64,000 nucleotides of DNA from Tistrella mobilis (GTDB lineage Bacteria; Pseudomonadota; Alphaproteobacteria; Tistrellales; Tistrellaceae), in assembly GCF_041468085.1 (NCBI RefSeq), contig NZ_CP121015.1:1-64000 (forward strand). Direction: 5' to 3'. A program made the position numbers and the translations under genes. The notes beneath the pieces were generated by a model that saw only the letters and a program-made list of their open reading frames with translations, searched no databases and had not been told where the DNA came from. Each line of letters starts with the position of its first letter. Position 1 is the stretch's first letter. Shown here piece after piece: positions 8,713-16,331 of this stretch.

Positions 8713-9219
8713 GTGATCACCTTCCTCGCTGCGCTGGACGGGGCCTTTGCCCGCGTCCTCAACCTGCTCGTGCTGATCACCAGCCTTGTCGTCACCGCCG
8801 CCCTGGTGCTGCTGGTGACGGCACGGGCCGGGTTCGACCTGCCGCTCACCGGCATGCACGAGGCCAGCATGCTGGCCGCCATGTGGCTCTACATGGCCGG
8901 CGCCACACTCGCCACCCGCAATGGCCGCCATCTGACGGTCGATTTTCTGGCGACCGGCCTGACCGGCCGGCGGGCGCGGGCGATCCACGGGCTGATCATC
9001 GCCGCGATCACCGCCGTGGTGGCGGGGTTCTTCTGTTTCTGGGTGTGGAAGATGTTCGCCTGGGGCATGAAGCGCCCGCAGACCATCCCGGTGCTGGGCC
9101 TGCCGCTCTGGCTGGCCCAGGCACCGCTGGCGCTGGCCGCCGTCACCGCCGTGCTCTATGCGCTGCGCGACATGGCGCGCGCCGTCTGCATCTTGGGCCG
9201 GCCGGGCGAGGGGGGCTGA
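8713..9219 (+). CDS. TRAP transporter small permease, DctQ family
   Basis: About 168 residues from GTG 8713 (GGGGG at 8700-8703 is the likely ribosome site; GTG 8707 and TTG 8698 are possible). Four hydrophobic segments (around residues 15-40, 52-70, 88-112, 132-152) and the motif MHEASMLAAMWLYMAGA are typical of DctQ. It ends 1 bp before the large permease gene. It forms the small membrane subunit of the importer. Confidence 0.85.
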   Translation: MITFLAALDGAFARVLNLLVLITSLVVTAALVLLVTARAGFDLPLTGMHEASMLAAMWLYMAGATLATRNGRHLTVDFLATGLTGRRARAIHGLIIAAITAVVAGFFCFWVWKMFAWGMKRPQTIPVLGLPLWLAQAPLALAAVTAVLYALRDMARAVCILGRPGEGG

Positions 9220-9220
9220 C

Positions 9221-10510
9221 ATGGATGCGCTCGCAGCCCTTCTGCTCCTTCTGGTCCTGCTCGGCATCGGCCTGCCGGTGGCCTGGTCCTTCGCGGCGGT
9301 GGTGGCGGCGCTCGCCGTCATCTACGACGCCAATTTCAACACCCTGATGCTGCAGGGCTTCCGCTCGCTCGACGGGGTCATTCTGCTCGCCCTGCCGCTT
9401 TTCGTGCTGGCGGGCTATCTGATGCAGTCGGGCGGCATCGCCGACCGGCTGGTCGCCTTCATCGAACTGCTGGTCGGCCGCCGCCGCGGCGGCATGGGCA
9501 GCGCCATGGTGGTGACCTCGGGCGTGTTCGGCGCGATGGCGGGCACGGCGACCGCGGCGGTCGCGGCCATCGGCACGCTGATGATCGACCCGATGGAAAA
9601 GCGCGGCTATTCCCGCGGCTATGCCGCGGCCCTGCTCGGCATTTCGTCGCTGCTGGGCATTCTGATCCCGCCCTCGATCACCATGATTCTGTTCGCGGTG
9701 GCGACCCAGCAATCGGTCGCGGCCTGTTTCGCGGCCTCGATCGTGCCGGGGCTGCTGTTGATGGTGGGGTTGATCCTGTTCAACCGCAGCCAGATCGGCC
9801 GCCATATCCACGAGATCCGCAGCGATTGCCGGCAAAGCCCGGCCGAAAAGCTGGGCGTGTCGGTCCGCGCCCTGCCGGCGCTGTCGATGCCGGCGATCAT
9901 CATCGGCGGCATCTATGGCGGGCTGTTCACGCCCACCGAAGCCGCGGCCTTCGCGGTGCTGGCCGCCGTGCTGATCGGTCTTTTCGTTTATCGCGACATG
10001 ACGCCGGCAAAGCTCCGCCAGGCGACCATCGATGCGGCCGAGACCACCGGATCGATCATCATCATCCTGCTCTTCTCGTTCATCATCGGCCGGATGCTGG
10101 TCGCCGGCCGGGTGCCGCAGGATCTGGCGGCGCTGGTCGCCGCGGTGGTGTCGGATCCGGTGATGATCATGATCCTGGTGAACGTTTTCCTGATCCTGGT
10201 CGGCGCGCTGATCGACGACGTCTCGATCACCGTGGTGATCGCACCGCTGCTGCTGCCGCTGATGGTCTCGGTCGATGTCCACCCGGTGCATTTCGCCGCC
10301 ATCGTCGGCACCTCGGTGGTGATCGGCGCCAACAGCCCGCCGATGGCGCCGCTGCTGTTCATGGCCTGCCGGATCGGCGGGGTTTCGGCCCAGCACGCCG
10401 TGGGGCCGGCGCTCAGGATGATGGCCTGGGTGGCCCTGCCGGTGCTGCTGCTGACCAGCTTCATCCCCGCCCTGTCGCTCAGCCTGCCGCGCTGGCTGGG
10501 GCTGCTCTGA
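9221..10510 (+). CDS. TRAP transporter large permease, DctM family
   Basis: 429 residues starting at ATG 9221, 1 bp after the DctQ stop. About 12 membrane segments. Family signatures include IALLALPLFVLAGYLMQSG-like text (seen as LLALPLFVLAGYLMQSGG), GVFGAMAGTATAAVAAIGT, and LGILIPPSITMILFAVAT. It is the Na+- or H+-coupled transport subunit. The three genes form one transcription unit behind the cupin-oxidase pair. Confidence 0.92.
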   Translation: MDALAALLLLLVLLGIGLPVAWSFAAVVAALAVIYDANFNTLMLQGFRSLDGVILLALPLFVLAGYLMQSGGIADRLVAFIELLVGRRRGGMGSAMVVTSGVFGAMAGTATAAVAAIGTLMIDPMEKRGYSRGYAAALLGISSLLGILIPPSITMILFAVATQQSVAACFAASIVPGLLLMVGLILFNRSQIGRHIHEIRSDCRQSPAEKLGVSVRALPALSMPAIIIGGIYGGLFTPTEAAAFAVLAAVLIGLFVYRDMTPAKLRQATIDAAETTGSIIIILLFSFIIGRMLVAGRVPQDLAALVAAVVSDPVMIMILVNVFLILVGALIDDVSITVVIAPLLLPLMVSVDVHPVHFAAIVGTSVVIGANSPPMAPLLFMACRIGGVSAQHAVGPALRMMAWVALPVLLLTSFIPALSLSLPRWLGLL

Positions 10511-10528
10511 ACGGCGGTTCCGCGCCGC

Positions 10529-11008
10529 TCAGGCAGCATCACCCGCCGCCCCGCCATCGCGCTCCAGCCGCTGCTTCAGCGCCATCATCACCCGATGTGC
10601 GGTTCGCAGCTCGTCCAGGGTCAAGCCCTCGGCCAGGGCGTCGATCTGCGGGTCGTAGAGGCGGAGCGCCTCGTCATAGACCGCGCGGCCGCGGGGGGTG
10701 AGAACCACCAGCTGCGCGCGTTTGTGATGGGGGTTGGGCGCGAAGGCGACGATGCCCTCTTTCGCCAGATCATTGACGATCCGCTGCACGTTCTGGCGAT
10801 TGGCGCCCAGATCGCGGGCCAGCCAGGCCACCGGCTGGGGCCGGTCGGCATAGACGATCGCGCCTAGAATCTGCCAGCGCGCGCTGGTCAGCCCCAGCGG
10901 CGCCACCAGCCGGTCGCCCCAGGCGAGCGTCAGATTGTTCACCCGGAACAAAGCCAGGATCAGATCGGTCAGGGCCGTGGCCCTGGCGGCATGCTGGTCA
11001 TCGGACAT
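10529..11008 (-). CDS. MarR family transcriptional regulator
   Basis: 159 residues. Winged helix-turn-helix with LTSARWQILGAIVYA, PVAWLARDLGANRQNVQRI as the recognition part, and the wing PNPHHKRAQLVVLTPRG. It is convergent with the TRAP operon and divergent from a small membrane protein gene. A very good palindromic operator lies 36 bp upstream of its start. It probably represses itself and the divergent gene. Confidence 0.9.
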   Translation of the reverse strand: MSDDQHAARATALTDLILALFRVNNLTLAWGDRLVAPLGLTSARWQILGAIVYADRPQPVAWLARDLGANRQNVQRIVNDLAKEGIVAFAPNPHHKRAQLVVLTPRGRAVYDEALRLYDPQIDALAEGLTLDELRTAHRVMMALKQRLERDGGAAGDAA

Positions 11009-11043
11009 GCGTCATCCTGCGAGCTGATTGACACTCTGCGCAT

Positions 11044-11067
11044 TAATTGACATCATGATGTCAATTA
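11044..11067. promoter_or_regulatory. Perfect 24-bp palindrome, candidate MarR operator
   Basis: Each half-site reads TAATTGACATCA and the other half is its exact complement, with no central gap. It sits between the divergent MarR and membrane-protein genes. It contains TTGACA on both strands, so bound repressor would cover the -35 elements of both promoters. Confidence 0.75.
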
Positions 11068-11149
11068 GTCATGTAGATGACGCTAGCGCGTCTGCCCATC
11101 CCGGGCAAGCCCCGGATGCCGGCGGCGCCGATGGGGAGACCCTGTCCCG

Positions 11150-11635
11150 ATGAAGGCCGCCCTGATGAAATCTGCCGCACTGGCACGCCGCATCCACCCG
11201 ATCGCCGGCACCATCGCCCTGCTGACCATCGCAAGCTTCTGGCTGGCCACGGTCGCCGCCGAAATCTGGGGCAGCGCCGCCACCGTCGCCCTGGTCAAGA
11301 CCGCCATCCCCTGGGGGTTCCTGCTGCTGGTGCCGGCCCTGGCGGTAACCGGCGGGTCGGGTATGGCGCTTGCGAAGGGGGGGCAGGCCGGAGGAGGGCT
11401 GGTGGCGCGCAAGCGCAGGCGCATGGCGATCATCGCCGCCAACGGCATGCTGGTGCTGATCCCCTCGGCCCTGTTCCTGGCCGCCCGGGCCGGGGCGGGG
11501 CGGTTCGACACCGGCTTCGTGCTCGTCCAGGCGATCGAGCTGATCGCCGGGGCGGTCAACCTCACCCTGCTCTGCCTCAACCTGCGGGACGGGATCCGGA
11601 TGGCGCGGGGGCGGAAAGCCCTGCCGTCTGGTTGA
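11150..11635 (+). CDS. Four-segment membrane protein, MarR-linked
   Basis: 161 residues, ATG 11150 with GGGGAGA about 11 bases upstream (ATG 11162 possible). Four hydrophobic segments, near residues 20-40, 48-68, 93-113 and 122-142. No catalytic motif. It resembles small conserved membrane proteins of proteobacteria without known function. The MarR operator lies between it and the regulator. Its stop is 2 bp before the first possible start of the SAVED gene, so the two could be co-transcribed. Confidence 0.65.
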   Translation: MKAALMKSAALARRIHPIAGTIALLTIASFWLATVAAEIWGSAATVALVKTAIPWGFLLLVPALAVTGGSGMALAKGGQAGGGLVARKRRRMAIIAANGMLVLIPSALFLAARAGAGRFDTGFVLVQAIELIAGAVNLTLLCLNLRDGIRMARGRKALPSG

Positions 11636-11637
11636 CT

Positions 11638-13281
11638 ATGGCGGGCAGCCATCGCATATGGCGATCGGGGTGGGAACGGCACAGGGATGCGGCGATGGCT
11701 CCGGCAGTGGCTGCCCGGCGTGAGGGCGATACGTTTCAGGCACGCATCTTCTGGTTGCATGCCGCCCTCCTGCTCGACCCGGAGAGCGGGGTGAGCCGCG
11801 TGGGTTTCGAAACCGGGCCCAAAAGTTTCGACGATATCCGGATCGTCTATGATCCGGCGCGGTGTCCGAACGATCATTACGGCAAGCCAGTGCTGCGCGA
11901 GCACATCCAGTGCAAATGGCATGTGACGCAAGGAAGCTACGGCTATGCCGATCTCGTCGACCCGGCCTTCATCAATGCGAGCACGCGATCATTCCTGCAA
12001 CGCGCCCATGACGCCCGGCGTATGGTCGGCTCTGAAGGCATCGGTGCCCCCGAAGACGTCGGTATCCGCTTCAAGCTGCTCAGCAACTGGATGCTCGAAA
12101 GGACCGATCCGCTGCGCGATCTGGTGAGCCAGCGCTCCGGCGGCATCCGGCGGGAGACGCTCTACAGCTCCCGCACCGACAACAGCCGGTTCGGCAGGGT
12201 CCGCAAGGCCTGGCGGGAGCATCTGAAAATCAAAGAAGATGAGCTGTGGTGTCTGGCGCAGACGCTCGCCTTCGGGTACGACCCCCGAAGCCTCGACGAA
12301 CTTCGCGGCGATCTGGACGAGCGGTTCGCCCGGGTCGGGCTGCGCCGGATCCCGGCCAACGAGAACGCCTTCCCTTATGATGATCTGGTCTTCCAATGGC
12401 TGGCCCAGGGACGCCGCGATTTCGATCGCGCCGGCTTTCGCGAGGCCTGCGCGCGCGAGGATCTGTTGCGCCCGGCCCAGGGCGGGCGATCGGTCTATGG
12501 CGTGAAATCCTTCGAACACGACTTCGACCGGCTTGAGGAACACTGTCATGCGGTTCTCGACCTCGTGCCGGCCTTCGACGCGCGGTATATCCGGCAGGAC
12601 GATGACTGGAGATCCACTCTCTACCCCAGGCTCAAGACCTTCCTGAGCGATGCGGCCAGGGCGGAGCCGCGGCTGAGGCTGGCGCTGGACGCCCACACCA
12701 CCCTGGCCTTCGCGGCGGGATCGATCATTCACGTCAAGGCGGGGCGCGAGGTGGAACTGGAGCAGCGGGTCGCCGGCCGGCAGATCTGGGCCGCCGATGA
12801 CCAGGCACCCGATCCGGCCTGGCCGACATTTGCGACCGAGACGGTGGAGCTTCGTCCGGATCAGCCCGATATCGCGGTCGCGCTGGGCCTGACGCACGAT
12901 GTTGCGGCAGACATGCGTGCCTATGTCGAGGCCAGCCTGCCCCAGGTGGGGCGATTGCTGATCCTTCGGCCGACGACAGGGCCGGGCAGGCAGTCGGTTG
13001 CCTGTGGTCGTCACGCGGCCGGGCTGGCCGATGCCGCGACGGATGCGGTTCGTGCCGCAAGGGCCGGCGGCGGCGGGCTCGTCCATCTGTTCATTGCAGC
13101 ACCCAACGCCTTCACCTTCTTTCTGGGCCAGCGCCGCACGGCGCTCGGCACCGTGCGGCTCTACGAGTTCGATTTCGATGGTGACGGCAACCGATCCTAC
13201 ATGCCGGCGCTGACATTGCCCCTGTCGTCCGCACCCTCTGCCGGCGATCCCGCCAGCGCCTCCAGCGCCATGCGGCGATAG
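11638..13281 (+). CDS. Nuclease-SAVED protein (Cap4-like CBASS effector), no cyclase next to it
   Basis: 547 residues from ATG 11638; ATG 11695 (528 residues, AGGG eight bases upstream) fits related proteins better. Numbered from 11638, the N-terminus has GDTFQARIFW (30-39), then FETGPKSFDDIRIVYD with E58 and D65/D66 and IQCKWH with Q91 and K93, a PD-(D/E)XK-type nuclease arrangement as in DUF4297/Cap4 proteins. The C-terminal 150 residues are a SAVED domain: DQPDIAVALGLTHDV, then VHLFIAAPNAFTFFLGQ (about 482-498) and VRLYEFDFDG. SAVED domains bind cyclic oligonucleotides and switch on the fused effector, here expected to degrade DNA during phage infection. No CD-NTase, Cap2/Cap3 or other CBASS gene is nearby. 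The 3' end overlaps the convergent TetR gene by 85 bp. The domain reading is from motifs only. Confidence 0.8.
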   Translation: MAGSHRIWRSGWERHRDAAMAPAVAARREGDTFQARIFWLHAALLLDPESGVSRVGFETGPKSFDDIRIVYDPARCPNDHYGKPVLREHIQCKWHVTQGSYGYADLVDPAFINASTRSFLQRAHDARRMVGSEGIGAPEDVGIRFKLLSNWMLERTDPLRDLVSQRSGGIRRETLYSSRTDNSRFGRVRKAWREHLKIKEDELWCLAQTLAFGYDPRSLDELRGDLDERFARVGLRRIPANENAFPYDDLVFQWLAQGRRDFDRAGFREACAREDLLRPAQGGRSVYGVKSFEHDFDRLEEHCHAVLDLVPAFDARYIRQDDDWRSTLYPRLKTFLSDAARAEPRLRLALDAHTTLAFAAGSIIHVKAGREVELEQRVAGRQIWAADDQAPDPAWPTFATETVELRPDQPDIAVALGLTHDVAADMRAYVEASLPQVGRLLILRPTTGPGRQSVACGRHAAGLADAATDAVRAARAGGGGLVHLFIAAPNAFTFFLGQRRTALGTVRLYEFDFDGDGNRSYMPALTLPLSSAPSAGDPASASSAMRR

Positions 13282-13862
13282 GTGGCGACCAGGCGGTCGC
13301 CTTCCTCTGGGGGAACGGCGATGGCAAGCCGCATGGTCGCCTCGCCCAGATGCATCACCAGGAAGGCGGTGGCCTCCACCGCGGCCGGGTCGGCCCCGGG
13401 GCGGATGCGGCGGATGGTGTCGGCCAGAAGGCGGGCGTTCAGCCGGCTTTCCTCGATTTCCATCTCGCGCAGCAGCTTGTCGGCCTGCATGCCCGACCAG
13501 ATGTCCGAAATCACCGGATCGGCCCGGAACAGGCCGTAATATTCATCGATCAGCGCGCCGAAGGCCGCGAGCAGGCCGGCTTCGTCGGCGACGGGTTCCA
13601 GCCCGGCGCGGATGCAGGCCCGGCTCTCTTCATTGCAGCGCATCGCCAGCATCCGGATGATCGCCGCCTTGTCGGGAAAGAACTGGTAAAGCGAGCCGAT
13701 CGGCACACCCGCGCGTTCGGCCACCTGCGCCATGCGCAGCCCGTCGGTGCCGTCGGCGGCGATGATGTCCCGCGCGGCCAGAAGCATGCGCTCCACCCGC
13801 TCGCGGCTGCGCTGCTGGGTGGGCATGCGCCGTGGCGCGGCGCGGTCTGCCGTGGTCGTCAC
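13197..13862 (-). CDS. TetR/AcrR family transcriptional regulator
   Basis: 221 residues from GTG 13862 (GGGAGAG upstream); starts at 13919 or 13928 would run through the likely operator. Helix-turn-helix at RMAQVAERAGVPIGSLYQFF. The C-terminal region has the conserved ATAFLVMHLGEATMRLAI stretch of multidrug/solvent-type TetR proteins. Divergent from an NmrA-like reductase gene that it probably controls. Its 3' end overlaps the SAVED gene tail to tail. Confidence 0.85.
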   Translation of the reverse strand: MTTTADRAAPRRMPTQQRSRERVERMLLAARDIIAADGTDGLRMAQVAERAGVPIGSLYQFFPDKAAIIRMLAMRCNEESRACIRAGLEPVADEAGLLAAFGALIDEYYGLFRADPVISDIWSGMQADKLLREMEIEESRLNARLLADTIRRIRPGADPAAVEATAFLVMHLGEATMRLAIAVPPEEGDRLVATYRRMALEALAGSPAEGADDRGNVSAGM

Positions 13863-13914
13863 CGGGTTCCGCTCTCCCTCTGATTTTCCGGCTTGACCCA
13901 GAATACGAGTCTGG

Positions 13915-13944
13915 CTCATGTTTTTCAATATGAGAGTTACTCAT
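13915..13944. promoter_or_regulatory. Candidate TetR operator with CTCAT/ATGAG half-sites
   Basis: CTCAT at 13915, ATGAG at 13930 and CTCAT at 13940 form two overlapping inverted pairs; ATGAG-AGTTA-CTCAT is the tighter one. The site is AT-rich and lies between the two divergent genes, just before the ribosome site of the reductase gene. Confidence 0.5.
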
Positions 13945-13963
13945 GTTTTGGGGAGAGGCGACC

Positions 13964-14851
13964 ATGACCACGAGCGGGATGACGCATGAGGGGATCGTCG
14001 CGGACCGGCGGCCGGTGCTGGTGACCGGCGGTACCGGCAAGACCGGGCGGCGGGTGGCGGCGGGGCTGCGGGCGCGGGGCTGGCCGGTGCGGATCGCCGC
14101 GCGCAGCGTGGTACCCGCCGCAGATGCGGTGCGGCTGGACTGGGCGGACCGGGCCGGCTGGCCGGCGGCGCTGGACGGCGTGGGCGCGGTCTACATCGCC
14201 TATGCGCCCGATCTGGCGGTGCCGGGGGCGGTGGACGACATCACCGCCTTCGCCGCGGCGGCGCGGGCGGCGGGTGTCGGCCGGATCGTGATGCTGTCGG
14301 GCCGCGGCGAGCCGGGGGCCGAGGCCGCGGAGCGTGCGCTGGCTGCGGCGGGGCAGGAGGGGGCCGGCCGGGATGGGGCGGGCTTCGCGTGGACGGTGCT
14401 GCGCGCCAGCTGGTTTGTGCAGAATTTCACCGAAGGCCTGCTGGCCCAGGCCCTGGCGGCGGGGGAACTGGCCCTGCCGGTGGGCGATGTGCCCGAACCC
14501 TTCATCGATGCCGACGACATCGCAGAGGTCGCGGTGAAGGCGCTGACCGAAGACGGGCTGGGCGGCCGCATCCTGGAACTGACCGGCCCCCGATCGCTGA
14601 GCTTCGCCGCGGCCATGGCCGACATCACCCGTCTGACCGGCCGGCCGATCCGCTATCGCCGGATCCCGCTGGTCGATTTCCTGGCCGGGCTTCAGGCCCA
14701 GGGCGTGCCCGACGACATGCGCGACTTCCTGGCCTGGCTGTTCACCACGCTGTTCGACGGCCGCAACAGCGCCACAACCCCCACCGTCGCCGAGGTTCTG
14801 GGCCGGCCGGCGCGGGATATCACCGACCGAGCTGCTGCCGGATGGCCCTGA
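13964..14851 (+). CDS. NAD(P)H-binding NmrA-like reductase (atypical SDR)
   Basis: 295 residues from ATG 13964 (GGGGAGAGG upstream). N-terminal VLVTGGTGKTGRRVAAGL is the atypical-SDR dinucleotide motif. Further features are VYIAYAPDLAVPGAVDD, a VGRIVMLSGRG strand, and TVLRASWFVQNF. These match NmrA/QorB-like proteins that bind NAD(P) as quinone reductases or redox sensors. The final 32 bp overlap the convergent aldehyde dehydrogenase gene. Confidence 0.85.
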   Translation: MTTSGMTHEGIVADRRPVLVTGGTGKTGRRVAAGLRARGWPVRIAARSVVPAADAVRLDWADRAGWPAALDGVGAVYIAYAPDLAVPGAVDDITAFAAAARAAGVGRIVMLSGRGEPGAEAAERALAAAGQEGAGRDGAGFAWTVLRASWFVQNFTEGLLAQALAAGELALPVGDVPEPFIDADDIAEVAVKALTEDGLGGRILELTGPRSLSFAAAMADITRLTGRPIRYRRIPLVDFLAGLQAQGVPDDMRDFLAWLFTTLFDGRNSATTPTVAEVLGRPARDITDRAAAGWP

Positions 14852-16238
14852 GCGTCGCCCGGCCATAGGGCGGTTTCAGCCCGGCCAGTTTCGCGATGTC
14901 GAGCCGCGACTGGCGATAGATCGCGCGGGCATGGCTGAAGGTGCGGAACCCGTCCCGGCCGTGATAGGCGCCCATGCCCGAGGGACCGATGCCGCCGAAG
15001 GGCAGGTCTTCCTGGCCGATATGGAAGATCACATCGTCCAGCGTCACACCGCCTGAGACGGTGCGGTCGAGCACGCGCCGGCGTTCGGCCGCATCGCTGC
15101 CGAAATAATAGAGGCCAAGCGGCCGGTCGCGGCGGTTGACCTCGGCGATCGCGCCGTCGATATCGCCATAGCGGCGGAGCGGCAGGATCGGGCCGAAGAT
15201 CTCTTCCCGCATCAGGATCATGTCGTCGGTGACGTCGCGGACGATATGCAGCGGCATCTTACGGCTGTTGGTGGCAGTGAAATCCTCGCCCGCCGGGTTC
15301 ACCGTCTCGATCCGTGCGCCCTTGGCCCGGGCATCCTCCAGCCAGTCGGTCAGGCGCTGGTGATGGCGGTCGTTGATGATGGCGGTGTAATCGGGGTTGT
15401 CGATCAGGCGCGGATACATCGTGGCCGCCGCCCGCTTCAGCCCCTCGACCACCTGGTCCTCGCGGTCTTCGGGCACCAGCATGTAATCGGGGGCGAGGCA
15501 GGTCTGGCCGGCATTCATCATCTTGCCGATCACCACCCGTTCGGTGCTGCGGGCGATATCCGCCGACGCCCCCAGGATCACCGGCGATTTGCCGCCCAGT
15601 TCCAGCGTCACCGGCGTCAGATTGCCGGCGGCGGCATGCAGGACCTCGCGGGCGATGCCGGTGGCGCCGGTGAACAGCAGGTGGTCGAAGGGCAGGGCGG
15701 CGAAGGCCCGGCCGGTCTCGGGCCCGCCCGACATGAAAGCCAGCTCGTCGGCGGCGAAATAGCGCGGGCAGAGCGCGTCGAACAGGGCGGCGGTGCGCGG
15801 GGTGAATTCGCTGGTCTTGACCATCGCCCGGTTGCCGGCGGCCAGCACCCCCGCCAGCGGTGCCATCACCAGATTGACCGGATAGTTCCAGGGCGCGATC
15901 ACCCCCACCACGCCCTTGGGCTGGTATTCGACCCGACCGCTGCCGCCCAGCAGGCCGAGCGGAAAGGTCACCTGCCGCCGTTCCGGCCGCATCCAGCGCG
16001 CCAGATGGCGGCGCGCGTGGCGCAGGGCCATGACCGAGGCCATAATGTCGGTCATCATCGACTGCTCGCGGCTGCGATGGCCGAAATCCTCGCTCATCGC
16101 CGCACAGAAGGCGTCGGCATTGTCGGTCACCAGCGCGATGGCGCGCGTCAGCCGGTCGCGGCGGATATCGGCCGCGACCGGCAGGGCGGCCGCGAAGGCC
16201 GCTTTCTGCGCCTGGAAGATGGTGGTCGGATCGGACAT
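14820..16238 (-). CDS. calB: Coniferyl-aldehyde dehydrogenase family enzyme
   Basis: 472 residues. Aldehyde dehydrogenase with cofactor-region VIAPWNYPVNLVMAPL, general base in TLELGGKSP, and catalytic cysteine in NAGQTCLAPDYMLVP. The short length and LFTGATGIAREVLHAA and GGIGPSGMGAYHGRDGFRTFSH segments place it in the CalB-like class 3 subgroup, which oxidises aromatic or long-chain aldehydes with NAD(P)+. It stands between two convergent genes and is monocistronic. The subgroup is clear; the exact substrate is inferred. Confidence 0.85.
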   Translation of the reverse strand: MSDPTTIFQAQKAAFAAALPVAADIRRDRLTRAIALVTDNADAFCAAMSEDFGHRSREQSMMTDIMASVMALRHARRHLARWMRPERRQVTFPLGLLGGSGRVEYQPKGVVGVIAPWNYPVNLVMAPLAGVLAAGNRAMVKTSEFTPRTAALFDALCPRYFAADELAFMSGGPETGRAFAALPFDHLLFTGATGIAREVLHAAAGNLTPVTLELGGKSPVILGASADIARSTERVVIGKMMNAGQTCLAPDYMLVPEDREDQVVEGLKRAAATMYPRLIDNPDYTAIINDRHHQRLTDWLEDARAKGARIETVNPAGEDFTATNSRKMPLHIVRDVTDDMILMREEIFGPILPLRRYGDIDGAIAEVNRRDRPLGLYYFGSDAAERRRVLDRTVSGGVTLDDVIFHIGQEDLPFGGIGPSGMGAYHGRDGFRTFSHARAIYRQSRLDIAKLAGLKPPYGRATLRAIRQQLGR

Positions 16239-16331
16239 GGGGGTGGCCTCTCACGGCGGCAGGGGGCTCCATCTTCCCTGATCGCAGACGAAAGGCCAAC
16301 CCAACCTATGATTGGGGGGTGCCTTGTCCCC

